A stretch of 64,000 bases of DNA from Thalassia testudinum (GCA_037157565.1 JAZHRO010000012.1:4800501-4864500), one strand, 5' to 3'; positions 31,840-44,241 are shown, counted from the stretch's first letter. Notes: generated by a model not told the origin, from the sequence alone. Program-made: numbers and translations.

Positions 31840-32748
31840 CGGCAACCCTTTTTTAGCTTTTTAATTGGGGCAATTAGCCCATATTCTTCTCTGAAGGTTT
31901 TCGTCGGACCTCCACTGCATGTCGCCATCAATCGTTGCCATCAGCCCAACTCCGACCTTGACTCAACCTCTAGCATCCGCTGTTTAACCTAGCGAAGCTA
32001 CCTGTAGCTTCAATCGAAGAAGCAACACCTCCAACAGCTGCAATTGAAGAAAGATCCTCTGTTGTCAACATGCGAAAGAAGCTGGGACTTAGTCCCACAT
32101 CATGAAAAAAGAAAAAAAAATGTTGGTACTTACTAAGAAACGCACATTGCCTTATCGCCTCAACACACGGGGTGAGATCCCTCTCACTCCCTATACACTC
32201 CTCACCCGCCACCCACACCTGGGCAGGCTTGGTCCCTAGATCCAATTACCCGATTACCCTTTATCTGATTACAAAGTGAGAGAGAGAGAGGGGATTTTCG
32301 AAGGGGGCTTTTGTACTATGCACATTTGCCTCGAAATTCATGCCTACACTTAAAGAAATTTCAGAGGTTATTGGGCTTGATACTTAAGTTGTCTAAGGCT
32401 TCCCGCTGATGTCTGACTTGGGAAGTTTGAGGCTCTGATTTGGTAAAGTATTTGAGATCTGATTGGGACTTCTACCTAACTGTTGAGATTAATTGGTGGT
32501 TACCACCATTTTTATTCTCTCTATTATATATTTTTCATTCTGAGATACAATGTGAGCATTAATTGATTATTCTTATATTTGTGATTGAATATTAATTGCA
32601 TACGTCATTATTTGTGAATGTTGTGATTGGTGGATTGAATTGCAATATTTGCTTCCTGCAAACAACCTCGGAACTCACGATTTTTTGAGCAATTACAAAT
32701 TTAAATGTTGATTCAATTTTCGTGACTACGATGAATTTCGAATCAACA
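31840..32748 (+). repeat. old F-like LTR G, right part
   Basis: Continues LTR G after F1. It has 'gtgagatccctctcactcc', 'gattacccgattaccc' and a terminal 'gaatttcgaatcaaca' end, as in the F family. No primer-binding site follows, so G is a solo LTR, a 3' LTR or a remnant. The minus frame over 31970-32245 is not a gene. Confidence 0.6.
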
Positions 32749-33690
32749 GCTATATTTATATAAATGATAAGATTAATTAAGTTAATTAAGTTATATTCAA
32801 TACCTCATATATAGCTAACTATTATTATTTTGAGTCCTATTTATTAATTATACATATATTAATATTAATTGAGCCTTAATTATGTTATTTTAGCTTACTT
32901 TACTGGTCCTTATTACTTAACCCTTATGTTATAATTAACCTTGTATTTATGTTATTCTTTGGTAATTAACTTGAGAAAATAGCTAATTAGTGTTAATTAG
33001 GAGCCATGATGAGTCTCTCATTTGTGAGCTTCTTTTTTATGACAATAAGCAGAGTGCTTTGTTAGATAGGGGAATCAAAATTGATGGAAAATCATGGTGA
33101 TGGGGAATTGAGGGGAAGGGAACATGGACCAAGCACTCTATTTTTGTTAGGAAGATTTAGTTGACTTTATAGGTTAATGAGGAATAGAATTAGGCATAAA
33201 AATCTTTTCTATAAAAAGCAAAAAAAGAAAAGGAGGGAATCCAATTCCTATTTCCCTCTATTTCTTCATGTGGTTGTTTAGTTATTTTTGAAAGAGAAAC
33301 AAATTAATGCACTAAAATACTATTTTCCTCCAATTCTTTATATCATTGATTAACCTATGTTGTATATAGTAACATTAATTTGGAAATAATTGTTTATTTT
33401 TATCTAATAAAGAAAATGTGAAAAACAAATTGGTATTTAATTACCTCCATTCCTTTTATGTTATTGATTAGCTTATTGTGACAGAGATTACAACCTTTCA
33501 AAAACAATCTTCAATGATAATCATTTAACAATAATATAATCAATGTATCACAAGTTTCTACTTCACAACTAGAACTCATGAGAGAAATTGTAATATCCTT
33601 TATAAAAAAGTTTAGAGAATTCATTATGAAAAATCAATTTTAAAAATTTGATTGCTATCCAAATAAGGTTGATGATCCTATATTTGTTGT
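32749..33690. other. AT-rich DNA without recognisable genes
   Basis: Very AT-rich with TTAATTAA-type words. I see no ORF, LTR or terminal repeat that I can support. It may be interior of the CACTA-type element that ends at 34159, or ancient spacer. Confidence 0.5.
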
Positions 33691-34159
33691 TATTAATATA
33701 GTGGCTACATCTATGTTAGTAATTTTGTTATGATAACAATGTACATATTGTTGTTAAAATTATTTGTCAATTAACAAATGAATATAATTACTTTTCTATT
33801 TGTACCACTGAACTTAAGTAATAATGATGAATATGTATGTCACTAAAATTAATCATTAATTACATAAATAATATAAAGAAGATTTATAGTTTTCTCGCTA
33901 AATTATACAAACCATGACAAATATATTTGTTACTAAAAGTAACTATCACTTGACAAATTATTTTAGCGGTAATTATTTATATCTGTCACTAAATTGATTT
34001 CAATAATGACAAATGATTTTGTCACTAAAGATAATTGATGTTTAACAAATTAATGCTGTGACAAATCTTATATATTTGTCACTAAATCTAATTGATAGCG
34101 ATAAAGTTATTATTTGTCACTTTGTCTATTGTCGCTAATGACCAATTTTGTTGTAGTGT
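33691..34159 (+). mobile_element. CACTA-type DNA transposon end
   Basis: The sequence ends TTTTGTTGTAGTG at 34159, the complement of CACTACAACAAAA, which fits the CACTA superfamily terminus seen in plants. Upstream it carries many repeats of TTTGTCACTAAA and its complement, typical of subterminal repeats. I did not find the opposite terminus in the window, so only this end is supported. It directly abuts the broken gag of copia element H. Confidence 0.6.
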
Positions 34160-34680
34160 GGGAGGAGTTGGACAAGAAGTATAATACTGAGGATCTTGAT
34201 ATTAAAAAATATTCTGTCGCAAAATTCCTTAAATTCCAAATAATTGAAGGTAAATCAGTATCGAAGCAGGCACCCAAATTTTTGTTATTGCTCCATGGTT
34301 TAGTAGAGGTTAAAATAAAACTTCCTGAGAAGTTTCAAGTCATGCCTATCATTGAGAAATTCCCTAAATCTTGAGAGGACTTCAAGATGACTCTCAAGCA
34401 TAGGAAGGGAAAGATTTCTCTTTATGGCTTGATGGTAGCCATTGCTATTGAGGAAGAGCATAGGAAACAGAAACTTGCAGTGCCTGTGGAGTCTAAGGTG
34501 AATGTCTTGACATCTGAGGGTAAGGAGAATCAAAATAAGAACAAAAAAACAAAACGAAGGCCAAACCCAAGATCTAAAAGAAATCCAAGAACAAACCATG
34601 CTTGCACTGTGGGTAGGTTGGGCACTGGAAGAAGGATTGTCCTTTTAATAAAGCCTAACAGAAGACCATAGATGGGAATC
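34160..34680 (+). pseudogene. gag of copia element H (5' truncated)
   Basis: Begins in mid-Gag with WEELDKKYNTEDLDIKKYSVAKFL, followed by MPIIEKFPKS, a TGA stop, then FKMTLKHRKGKISLYGLMV. This is the UBN2 Gag pattern of plant copia elements. A CCHC zinc knuckle lies at 34599-34640 (C-x2-C-x4-H-x4-C), but a TAG stop falls between its second Cys and its His. The N-terminal part of Gag is missing. Confidence 0.8.
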
Positions 34681-35105
34681 CTCAGGTAAGTGTGATCACC
34701 GAGGATGCTAGGCGTAGCGATGGGTATGTCTCAATAAAACCTAAACTCTATATTATTCATGATCCTACTGAATGACTCGTGGATACTGAAGCCAATGTAC
34801 ATATTTGTACTAATAGATCGTTCTTTTCTTCCTATCAAGCCTGTAGTTACGGGACTGTGAAGATGGACAACGATTCTGCAGCCAAGGTGCTGGGATTTGA
34901 ATGCGTAGACTTAAGGTTTTCCTCAGGGCAAATCAGGACACTACACAGGGTGCTACACATTCTTGCTGTGAAGAAGAACGTTCTTTTTGGTTCCTTATTG
35001 GTTAGAGAGGGTTTTGAGCTGAATTTTAAATGTAATAAAGTTGTTATGTTAAGACATGGAACATTCTATAGAAAGGGGTATTTGACATTTTTATTTATTA
35101 TTTAG
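34681..35105 (+). pseudogene. protease region of copia element H
   Basis: LVDTEANVHICTNRSFF matches the copia protease D-S/T-G start of the fold, but the active-site triplet is DTE (34782-34790) instead of D-T/S-G. Then VLHILAVKKNVLFGSLL follows. A stop precedes it in frame. Confidence 0.7.
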
Positions 35106-36054
35106 AGTGAGATGTGACTTGAATGTATCATCTAAAAATGCTCTAATTAATGTTAGTTTTCATTCGATTCAATCTGTTTGTAGTAATATTGAATCTTGTG
35201 ATATTTGGCATGTAGATTGGGTCATGTAAATTTCAACTCTATAAAAAGAATGATGAAATTAAATATGGTTCCTAAACATACCATAGATAAAACTAAGAAA
35301 TGTGAGATATATGTGTAGGCTAAATAAACTAAGAAGCCTTTTCACTCTATCACTAGAGATATGAGGTTCTACATTTGGTGCACACGGATATTTGTGAGTT
35401 TAATGGTGTGTTGACAAGGGACAATAGTATTTTATCACCTTTATAGATGACAACAGTAGATACTGTTATGTGCATTTGCTTATGTCAAAGGATGAGGCAT
35501 TAAGTAAATTTCTTACCTTCAAGAAAAAAGGAGAAACACAAACTGGGAAAACTCATAAGAGACTGAAGTCAAATAAAGGAGGGAAATATATGTTCAACTT
35601 ATTTAATGAATAGTGCCAAGCTTTTGGTATAGTTCATAAAGTGACAGCCCCATATTTCCCACAATCTAATGGGATAGCAAAGCGAAAGAATAGGACTCTA
35701 ATTGACATGGTCAACACTCTCCTGCAAAGCTCAGGATTACCTACCTACATTTAAGGGGAAGCTTTGAATACGACATGTCATATTCTGAATAGAGTTCCCC
35801 TCAAGCATAAGGAAAGTAGTCCATTTGAGATTTGGAGAAACAGAAAACCAAGTTTAAAGTACCTCAAAGTGTAGAGCTGCCTTGCAACGATGGTTGTCCC
35901 AGAACACAAGAGAAAGAAGCTTGGACCTAAGATAGTTGACGCAGTCTTTCTGGGTTATGTTGATAATAACTATGCTTATAGATTTTTTGTTATAAAATCT
36001 GAGATTTCAAGCCTAGATGTCAACACTATTTTTTAGCTTCTCGATACTATATTT
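35106..36054 (+). pseudogene. integrase of copia element H, catalytic Glu replaced
   Basis: Fragments in several frames read RLGHVNFNSIKRMMKLN (GAG-pre-integrase), VLHLVHTDIC, TAPYFPQSNGIAKRKNRTLIDMVNTLL and VPEHKRKKLGPKIVDAVFLGYVDNNYAYRF. In the NGIAKRKNRT block the residue normally Glu of the D-D-E triad is Lys (AAG at 35680-35682). Many stops make this a long-dead copy. Confidence 0.75.
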
Positions 36055-37145
36055 TTGGAGGATGTCTTCCCTATGAAGACTGGAGTACCTCAAAATGTGA
36101 CTTCAGATATTCTAGCCACCACATCTGATTCTATTCTTGATCAAGTGAAAAGGATGTCTAATGTGGGGGCTATCTCCTCCCATTTTGAACCCAATGAAGT
36201 AGAGGATTTTGAACCTAGGAGAAGTAAACGACCAAGAATTACCAAGGATTTGGGAAGTGATTTTAGTGCTTACCGAATCGAGGGAGATCCCCCCACTTAT
36301 CATGATGTTATTGCTTCTCCTGAAGCTAGGCATTGAAAAGATGCCATTAAGAATGAAATGGACTCAATCATCTCTAATGGCACTTGGGAGTTGGTTGATT
36401 TACCTCTAGGGTGTTCTACTATTGGGTGTAAGTGGGTGTTTAAGAGAAAACTCAGGCTTGATGGATTCATTGAAAAATATAAAGCTAGACTTGTTGCCAA
36501 GGGGTTTAAGTAAATGGTAGGCATCGATTATTTCAATATCTATTCTCCAGTAACTAAGATAACTACTATCCAGGTGCCTATTGCATTGGCTTCCATATAT
36601 GATCTAGCTATCCACCAGATGAATGTGAAGACCGCCTTTCTTCATGACGATCTTGAGGAGGAGATCTATATGGACCAGCCTGTGGGATTTTTAGCTCTTA
36701 GGAATGAGAAAAAGGTTTACAAGCTTGTTACATCTCTTTATGGTTTGAAACAAGCACCCAAACAATGGCATGAAAAGTTTGATAAGACTATCCAGTCTTT
36801 TCGCTTTGTAGGTCACGAATCCAACATGTGCATCTATTCTATGGTTACGAGTGATTTGTATATTGTCCTATGCCTATATGTAGATGATATATTACTGTTT
36901 GGGTCAGACATTAGAATTATGAGTGAAACTAAGTTGTTCTTGAGTAGTAAGTTTGAGATGAGGATATGGGTATTGCAAATGTGATCTTAGGCCTCAAACA
37001 GATTCAGTCAGTAAAGGGGATAGCTATTTCTCAATCTCGTTATGTTGAAAAAGTTCTTGAGAAATTTGGCTATCAAGATTGCATGGCTGTAAGTACTCCT
37101 TTTGATTCATCAAAAACTCTCTATAAGAACAAACGTGGAATACCT
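36055..37145 (+). pseudogene. reverse transcriptase of copia element H, first part
   Basis: NGTWELVDLPLGCSTIGCKWVFKRKL and YKARLVAKGFK lead to a TAA stop, then GIDYFNIYSPVTKITTIQV, HQMNVKTAFLHDDLEEEIYMDQPVGF, LYGLKQAPKQWHEKFD and a complete YVDD catalytic box at 36877-36888. A frame change lies near 36960. The coding sequence breaks at 37145, where LTR J is inserted, and resumes at 48213. Confidence 0.85.
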
Positions 37146-38313
37146 TGTAGGATCTAATACAGATGGCTACAATTCTACACGCATAAACACTCAAGTAAAA
37201 TATCAGTGATAGCAAGAAAGTTTTGCACAAAAATCAAACCACAGAAATTGGCACAAGATGTATAGTGGTTCCCCACTCACTTGGATACTCCACTACCTAA
37301 GCCTCCCAGCTTAGGATTTTTAACCCGATTCCCTCAACCTCGAGGGAATCACTTTACTAAATGAGGTAATTAATGGGTTACCTCAACCCAAGTACAAGAA
37401 TGGCTTATCACAACCCAACGAGCAACAAGCTGAATTACAAATATAGTACTGGTGTAAGAAAAAAGAAATCTTACGATCGATTTGCGAGCCTAGTGAAGAC
37501 GTGAATTGCCTTGTAAATGCATGAACGAAACATGTCGAAGAGTTTGCAAAAGCGTAGAGAGATTGGAACAAGCAAACACTATTTTTTTTCTCTTCAAAAT
37601 GTGGTGGAAATATGAAATGTAGCTCTAGAATTTCTCTTCTATTTCATGTAAATCTTGTGTGTAAAACTAAGAGTCCTAGGGTCTTTTTATAGAGTTAGGA
37701 CCTAGGTTACTCGTCTACTAGACATTGGGGTTTAATTCCCAACGTTCATATTGTCAAAACTAATTTTCTAGCCGTTAAGTTTTGACCCAACGTCTAACTG
37801 GTACCAGTACTGAAGTACAGGTACTGGTACTAGCTGGTTACAGTTTTCTCTGCAACTAGCACACAAGAGTCCTGGTACCAGTACTCATCATGGGTATCGG
37901 TACTTGTGACTCCCAAGTTTGAGACTCACTAGGCACAGTAACCTACCATACTGATACTCATCATGGGTACTGGTACTTATAAGGTTCAGGCCAGAACTGA
38001 GTCTTCAAACTGTGACCATCAGATACCAGTACTCTTGATTAGTATCGGTACTTGTTCACAGTTTGAGATAAAGGCTCAAACCTGTGCCTTGCATATATCG
38101 ATACTGATGAACAGGACCGATAGTTGCTGTCAAGTACCTTATTTTATAAATATTATCATTTGAATAGGTTCTTTGAAAATGATCGTAGTATAAATCCTAG
38201 TTTATCTCTAATTAATTTTATGATCTAAGTTGATTCTTTGTTAAGAGGCATACATTCTATGAAAGTAAAAACCTAATCTAATAGACAACAAAAACTCCAC
38301 AAGATCTTCTATC
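37146..38313 (-). repeat. solo LTR J (SIRE-like, minus strand), first part
   Basis: On the minus strand J runs from TGTTGGAACC (plus position 48212) to GATCCTACA (37146). Without element I it is 1,298 bp, like the LTRs of I (1,346 and 1,322 bp). No internal sequence remains. The flanks are TACCT (37141-37145) and CACCT (48213-48217), a five-base duplication with one mismatch. It contains a diverged GTACCGGTAC array near 37800-38110 and a minus-strand TATA box near 37684. Confidence 0.75.
38309..38313 (+). other. target-site duplication of element I, left copy
   Basis: CTATC, identical to 48078-48082. Confidence 0.9.
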
Positions 38314-38667
38314 TGTTGGACCCTAGTTCCATCTCTCTTCTGTATTTTGGTGTTAACAAAACCATTTTAAAATCTAATGTTTTTATGAAGTATTACAGGT
38401 CAAAAGAATCTGTGGATGCAAGCAACAAGATAGCATATGAAGGAAGAAGAATTGCAGACTATAGTTTTTTTTGTATTCATTGTATCTTAGAATCTTTGTA
38501 TGTCTTCTAACAAGTAAAACATAATCTAGGAGTTAAAATCAAAGTAGAGTAATTAGGATTCAGAATATCATTCATTCACTCGTTTCTAAACTCAAAATTG
38601 ATTCTTTCAAAATAAAGTCGTCTAGAGTAGATTTGATTACTCTAAAAATTGACTCACACTTATAATT

Positions 38668-38995
38668 TTTGGTACTTGTAGCAAGTACCGGTACTAGTCA
38701 TAAGTACCGATACATGCTAAGCACAGGTTTGGGCCTAAGTTCCAAACCATGAACAACAAATACCGGTACTCATCATGAGTACCGGTACCAAGTGGTCACA
38801 ATTTATGCACTTGGTTTTTGCCTAGACCTTACAAGTACCGATACTCACAATGAGTACCGGTACATGTAGATCACAGGACCCAAGTCTGTGAGTCACAAGT
38901 ACCGGTACTCATCATGAGTACCGGTACCTAGTGACTTAGTTGTACTAACTGTATGCAGTCAGTACCGGTACCAAGAGTTCAGTACCGATACCAAC
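38668..38995. repeat. GTACCGGTAC palindrome array in the 5' LTR of I
   Basis: About ten GTACCGGTAC-like words, many in head-to-head pairs. At 38899-38927 two 14-base arms GTACCGGTACTCAT form a perfect palindrome around one C. The same array is in the other SIRE-like LTRs. Confidence 0.8.
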
Positions 38996-39101
38996 TAACC
39001 ATTGTGACCAGTCTAAACGGCTATTTTGCAATTAAACCTATTTCTAATGTTCCTAAATTGCCCCTAACGGCTAGTATTCGTGGGAGGGGTGATTAGTAAT
39101 T

Positions 39102-39109
39102 TATATAAG
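39102..39109 (+). promoter_or_regulatory. TATA box of the 5' LTR of I
   Basis: TATATAAG. The 3' LTR reads TACATAAG at the matching place. Confidence 0.55.
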
Positions 39110-39661
39110 CACTCTTTGAGTGTCTTTTGCACACCAACTAAGAGCCAAAATTCTATCCTTGCCTACACTTTCAATTATAATTTTACAAGCTGCAAAAGAG
39201 CTTGATTTGTTGCATACCTTTCAAGGTCTCTCTCCATTTGCAACAAGTCATCAAAGGCGATCGTGTTCTTTGGTGTTCAATCATTTGTTTTACACCTTTG
39301 TATTCTCGTTAGATTTATTTACATACTCGTATTAAGCAATATTCTTGTTGGAGACTTAGGGATTAGTTGTAAGCTTTTATTTGCATTTTGCTTACACCTG
39401 TATCTTTATCTCTTTTTAATATCTTGTAATTGGGTTGAGGTAACCCGTTAATTACCTCTGGTATTAGTAAATTGATTCCCTCCGGGTTGAGGGAATCAGG
39501 TTAAAAATCCTAAGTCGGGAGACTTAGGTAGTGGAGTACCTAAGTGAGGGAAACCACTATATAACTTGTGTGTTTTTGTGGTTTGCCTTGTCTTGCAATT
39601 TTTATCTACCACACTATTCATCCCCCCTTTTAGTGTGCTTGTGATTTACAGATCCTATAGG

Positions 39662-39674
39662 TGGTATCAGAGCC
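39662..39674 (+). other. primer-binding site of element I
   Basis: TGGTATCAGAGCC, complementary to the 3' end of initiator tRNA-Met, two bases after the LTR. Confidence 0.9.
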
Positions 39675-39677
39675 CGG

Positions 39678-40650
39678 TTGCGAGAAGACATGACAAATCA
39701 ACTCGCAATGGCATCTTCAATCAAGCGCACCAAAGGACAGTCAGCCACATGTCCTCCCTACTTTGATGGGATGGACTATGGATACTGGAAGAGGAGGATG
39801 CAAATCTTCCTCAAGGCCATGGATGAAGACTCGTGGACTCTCATTCAAGAGAGGTACACAGATCGTGAACCACAGGAAGGAGTTGTATGGACAGCTGAGC
39901 AAAAGAAAAAGATTGTAGAAAACACGAAGGCGATAAACACACTCTATTATGCGTTATCAAGGGAAGAATTCAACCGTATCTCCGCATGCGAGTCCGCCTA
40001 CAAGATTTGGAATACTCTGCAAATCACCTATGAAGGTACAAGTAAGGTTAAAGAAACACATATTTCCATTCTAACAGAAAGTTATGAGTGTTTCAGGATG
40101 CAGAAAGGTGAAATAATCAAAGGGATGTACACAAGATTTGGAGAGATCATGAATCCAATGAAGAACCTTGGAGTCAAGCTGAAGGAGGAGCAGCTTGTAA
40201 GGAAGATCTTGAGATCCCTTACGAGCGATTGGTCTCCAAAGACCACAACCATCCAAGAGGTGAAAGACTTTCTACTCTCTCCTTGGATGAATTGATTGGA
40301 AACCTCATGGCATATGAAGTCCAATTGGAGAATATGAAGAAGAATGAAGAAAAATCCATAAGCAAGAAGGAGCTTGCTTTCAAAGCTTTAAAGGATGTGT
40401 CAGACCTCGTCAACTCCAACTCCGATGAAGAAGAGGAGCTTGCTCTTCTAACGAGAAGATTCAGAAGATTCATCCGAAAATAAGGTAAGAAAGTCAATAA
40501 ATTTACAAGTAACATTATTTGTTTTGAGTGCAAGAAAAAGGGGCATGTACGAAAAGATTGTCTAATGATCAAGAAGAAGAAGGAAGAAAAGGACAAAGAA
40601 CTTGATCAAAAGAAGAAGATTTCAAAAAAGGCATACAAGGCAACTTAGGA
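39678..40650 (+). pseudogene. gag of element I
   Basis: The frame from 39678 reads PPYFDGMDYGYWKRRMQIFLKAMDED, AEQKKKIVENTKAINTLYYALSREEFNRI, YKIWNTLQITYEGTSKVKETHI and VRKILRSLTSDWSPKTTTIQE, the UBN2-type Gag of SIRE elements. A frameshift near 40230-40295 moves the rest (LSLDELIGNLMAYEVQLE) to another frame. A CCHC knuckle, CFECKKKGHVRKDC, lies at about 40520-40561, after a TAA at 40481-40483. Gag forms the particle. Confidence 0.85.
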
Positions 40651-41341
40651 TGATAGTGATTCAGACACGGAATCATCTTCTAAAGAATTTGAAGAAACAG
40701 AAGTTGCATATCTTTGCTTGATGGCAAACAACGACAACTCGGAAATTGAGGTAGATTCTGAAGTCACTTTTAATGAATTAGTTCACGCATATGAAGATTT
40801 ATATAATAAGGCTAGGATAATTAAAAAGGAAAATAAAGTCTTGGATAATAGTTATAAAACTCTAGAAATAGAGAAATCTTGTTTAGAAATAGAATTAGAA
40901 ATGTCAAAAGAAACTAACAATCAATTACATGTAAAAATAGTAGAATTAGAAGATATTTATGAACACTTTGAGGACACTTTGAATAATTTAAAAAAATAAC
41001 TAGGCTAAATACATAATTTTGTAATAATTTAAAAGCCAACTTCAATAATAAAAAGAACACGCAAAATAAATCACATGCACCTAGACGTGCATGGATTTAT
41101 CAAAAGGTCAAGAATCCTAAGAATTATAAATCTAACACTAAGGTGATTTATAAACCTAAGGATTTGAAGGGTACTAACCATCAAGAACCCAAAAGAAAAT
41201 AGGTACCCAAAATAGATTTAATAAACTATTTTGCAGGTCAAGGACAAATGTATCCTAGACAATGGGTGTTCCAAGCACATGATGGGACACCCCGACCTCT
41301 TTATCAAGTGAACCAGAATCAAAGATGGAGGACACGTCAAG
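40651..41341 (+). pseudogene. gag C-terminus and protease of element I
   Basis: The frame 40718-40999 is a Lys/Glu-rich coiled-coil segment that belongs to the Gag C-terminus of this lineage. The protease start reads CILDNGCSKHMMGH; the active-site triplet is D-N-G (41258-41266) where D-S-G is expected. Stops at 40648 and 41320 region interrupt the frame. Confidence 0.7.
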
Positions 41342-42700
41342 TTGGGCGACAATAAACGTTGTCGCATTATTGGTGAAGGAACAATAGGTAATTCTTCTAA
41401 GCAGGTACGTAATGTTCTTTTAGTAGAAAACTTAAAACATAACCTTCTTAGTGTTAGTCAAATATATGATAATGGATGTGATGTTTTGTTTACTAAAGTT
41501 GGATTTAAAATATTAAAAGAAGGAGCAAATACGATTTTAATTGAAAGCTTTAGATATGAAAATATCTATGCTCTTCATTTTTCACAAGAGAAATATGTAA
41601 AATGTCAGCTTACCTCCCATGTTGAAGTAGATCTTTGGGACCGTAGGCTAGGTCACATTAATCACAAACATCTTAATAAGTTAGCCAAAAATGAGTTAGT
41701 AAGAGGCCTACTCAAACTAACTTATAAAAAGGATGTTTTGTGCAAGTCTTGTGAATTCGAAAAAATGCACAAAGCTTCTTTTAAACCTAAAGACTTAGTT
41801 TCAACAACACGACCTTTAGAGTTGTTACACCTTGATCTATTTGGACCAACATGATTTGAGAGTCTAAATGGATTAAAATTTTGCCTAGTTATTGTTGATG
41901 ACTTCTCTAGGTTCACTTGGGTCATCTTCTTGAAACATAAGGATGACTCATTTGATCCCTTCCTGAGTCTTGCTCGAAGACTTTAAAAGGAAAAATCATC
42001 CTCTATTCTTAGACTTAGGACTGATCGTGGGGGTGAATTTGAAAATGAAAAATTTTCAAGTTTTTGTGTCAATTATGGCATAACCCATGAATTTTCATTT
42101 CCACAGGCACCATCTCAAAATGGTGTTGTAGAGCGCAAGAATCACACTCTACAAGAATGCACCTGAACTTTGCTCTTAGAGTCTGGGCTTCAAAAATATT
42201 TCTGGGCAGAAGCCATTAATACGTCATGTTATGTTCTAAATAGAACACTTTTAAGGCCTATTATTAAGAAAACTCCATATGAGATTTATTATGAGAAGTC
42301 TCCTAGGATTTCATATTTTAGGGTGTTTGGAAGTCGATGTTATTTATTAAACACCCGTGATCGGCTTGATAAGTTTGATGCTAAAAGTGATGAAGGCATT
42401 TTTATTGGCTATTCAACAAGAAGCAAAACTTATCGAGTCTTTAATAAAAGGACTTTTGTCATTGAAGAATCCCTGCATGTTTCATTTGATGAAACAAGCT
42501 TAGGAGAACCTGAACCAAATCATTTAGATTCTGATGATGAAGATACCCCCTTCATCGATGTATCAAAAATGGAAGATACACGAAATGTACATGATCTTCC
42601 AAAAGAATGGGTACACCATAAGGATCACCCTCAAGAACAGATTATAGGTGATATTGAACAAGGTGTTAAAACCCAATCTCACTTTAGAGCTGATTTTGTC
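41342..42700 (+). pseudogene. integrase of element I
   Basis: LLSVSQIYDNGCDVLF precedes the GAG-pre-integrase zinc region, LWDRRLGHINHKHLNKLA...CKSCEFEKMHKASF. The core has LLHLDLFGP (first Asp), RTDRGGEFEN near 42015 (second Asp) and NGVVERKNHTLQEC with Glu at 42131-42133, so the triad is intact. Three stops (about 41852, 41984, 42163) break the frame. VFGSRCYLLNTRDRLDKFDAKSDEGIFIGY closes the domain. Confidence 0.85.
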
Positions 42701-43450
42701 CTTAATGCCTTTGTTTCACAACTTGAACCCAAGAAAGTTGATGAGGCATTAAAGGATGAATCATGGGTTGTAGCTATGCAGGAGGAACATTGTATGGAAC
42801 TTGGTACCCGCTCCTGAGGGTAATTCCATCATTGGAACCAAGTGGGTGTTCCGAAATAAATTGGATGAATTTGGTTCAGTGATCAGGAATAAAGCTAGAC
42901 TTGTAGCTCAAGGCTATAACCAACAAGAGGGTATTGATTTTGATGAGACATATGCTCCTGTTGCTCGCTTGGAGTCCATGCGGATGCTACTTGCCTTTGC
43001 AAGTGCAAAGGACTTCAAGCTATATCAAATGGATGTCAAGAGCGCATTTCTTAATGGTTATATTAAGGAAGAAGTTTATGTTCATCAGCCTCCGGGTTCG
43101 AGGATCCAGCACACCCAGAGCATGTATACAAGCTCAATAAGGCGTTATATGGACTTAAACAAGCTCTCAGGGCCTGGTATGATAGGCTCAGAACCTTTCT
43201 TCTTCAGCACGGATTTAGAATTGGAGTTGTTGATTCAACTCTTTTTGTAAAAGAAGAAGGAAATGACATCCTATTGGTTCAAATATATGTTGACGATATT
43301 ATATTTTGATCAACTAAGGAGTCCCTGTGTCGACATTTCTGTGATACTATGAAGACTGAGTTTGAAATGACTATGGTGGGTGAACTCAGATCCTTTTTAG
43401 GACTCCAAATTCAACAATTAGACACAGGAATTTACATTAGTCAAGCAAAA
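42701..43450 (+). pseudogene. reverse transcriptase of element I
   Basis: [16 protein letters not shown] starts the domain; after a frameshift near 42800, [52 protein letters not shown] and [25 protein letters not shown] follow. A second frameshift lies near 43105. The YVDD catalytic box is present at about 43287-43298 and is followed by a TGA. The MTMVGELRSFLGLQI block closes it. Confidence 0.85.
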
Positions 43451-44241
43451 TATGTTCTTGAAATTCTCAAGAAATTTGACTTTGAAAATGTAAATGGCAA
43501 AGAGACTCTGATTGCTCTATCTACTTCTCTTGGTGAAGATTTATCCGGCAAGAGGGTAGATGATAAGAAATACCGGGGAATGATAGGTTCACTACTATAT
43601 CTCACAGCTTCTAGACCTGATATTCTTTTTGCTACATGTTTATGTGTGAGATTCCATCAGAACCCAAGGAATCTCATTTTAATGCAGTAAAAGGAATATT
43701 TAGATACCTAAACAGCATAAAAGATCATGGTCTTTTTTATCCCAAAGAACAATCCTTAGATATATTATCCTATAGTGATGCTGGCTATGCAGGGAATCAG
43801 ACAGACCGAAAGAGCACTAGCGGTACATGTCATTTCATTGGAGAATCTCTGGTCTCATGGTTCTCTAAGAAACAGACTTGTGTTTCACTTTCTACGAATG
43901 AAGCAGAGTATATTACTGCTTCACTTGCTTGCTCTCAAGTCATTTGGATGAGATAGACTTTGTCCTACTTTGGATTGATTTTTACGCAATCCAAGATATT
44001 ATGTGATAATACAAGCGCAATAAATCTATCCAAAAATCCGATACATCATTCACGTACCAAACACATAGACATTCGACATCATTTCCTCAGAGATAATGTA
44101 CTTCAAGGCTCCATTCAATTAGAATTCATTGACACTCAAAACCAATTGGCAGACATGTTTACAAAACCTCTTGCAGCAGAGAGATTCTACTTTATAAGAA
44201 GAAAATTAGGACTTTGTACAATAAAAGAGATTCAAAACTAA
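43451..44241 (+). pseudogene. RNase H of element I
   Basis: YRGMIGSLLYLTASRPDILF precedes a frame change near 43650-43690; then ILSYSDAGYAGNQTDRKSTSGTCHFIG, VSWFSKKQTCVSLSTNEAEYITAS, a TAG at 43954-43956, and ILCDNTSAINLSKNPIHHSRTKHIDIRHHFLRD, LADMFTKPL. It ends at TAA 44239-44241, the end of pol. Confidence 0.85.

Larger units (their letters stand above)
38314..39659 (+). repeat. 5' LTR of element I
   Basis: 1,346 bp. U3 holds the GTACCGGTAC palindrome array (about 38668-38995). TATATAAG is at 39102-39109. Confidence 0.9.

Noticed and set aside
34114..34374. Fusion gene of CACTA end and copia gag
   Set aside because: Open frame across the join is only 86 codons; the first part is subterminal repeat sequence.
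37800..38995. CRISPR-like direct repeats (GTACCGGTAC words)
   Set aside because: Spacing and repeats are irregular and dyad-symmetric, and the setting is a plant LTR.
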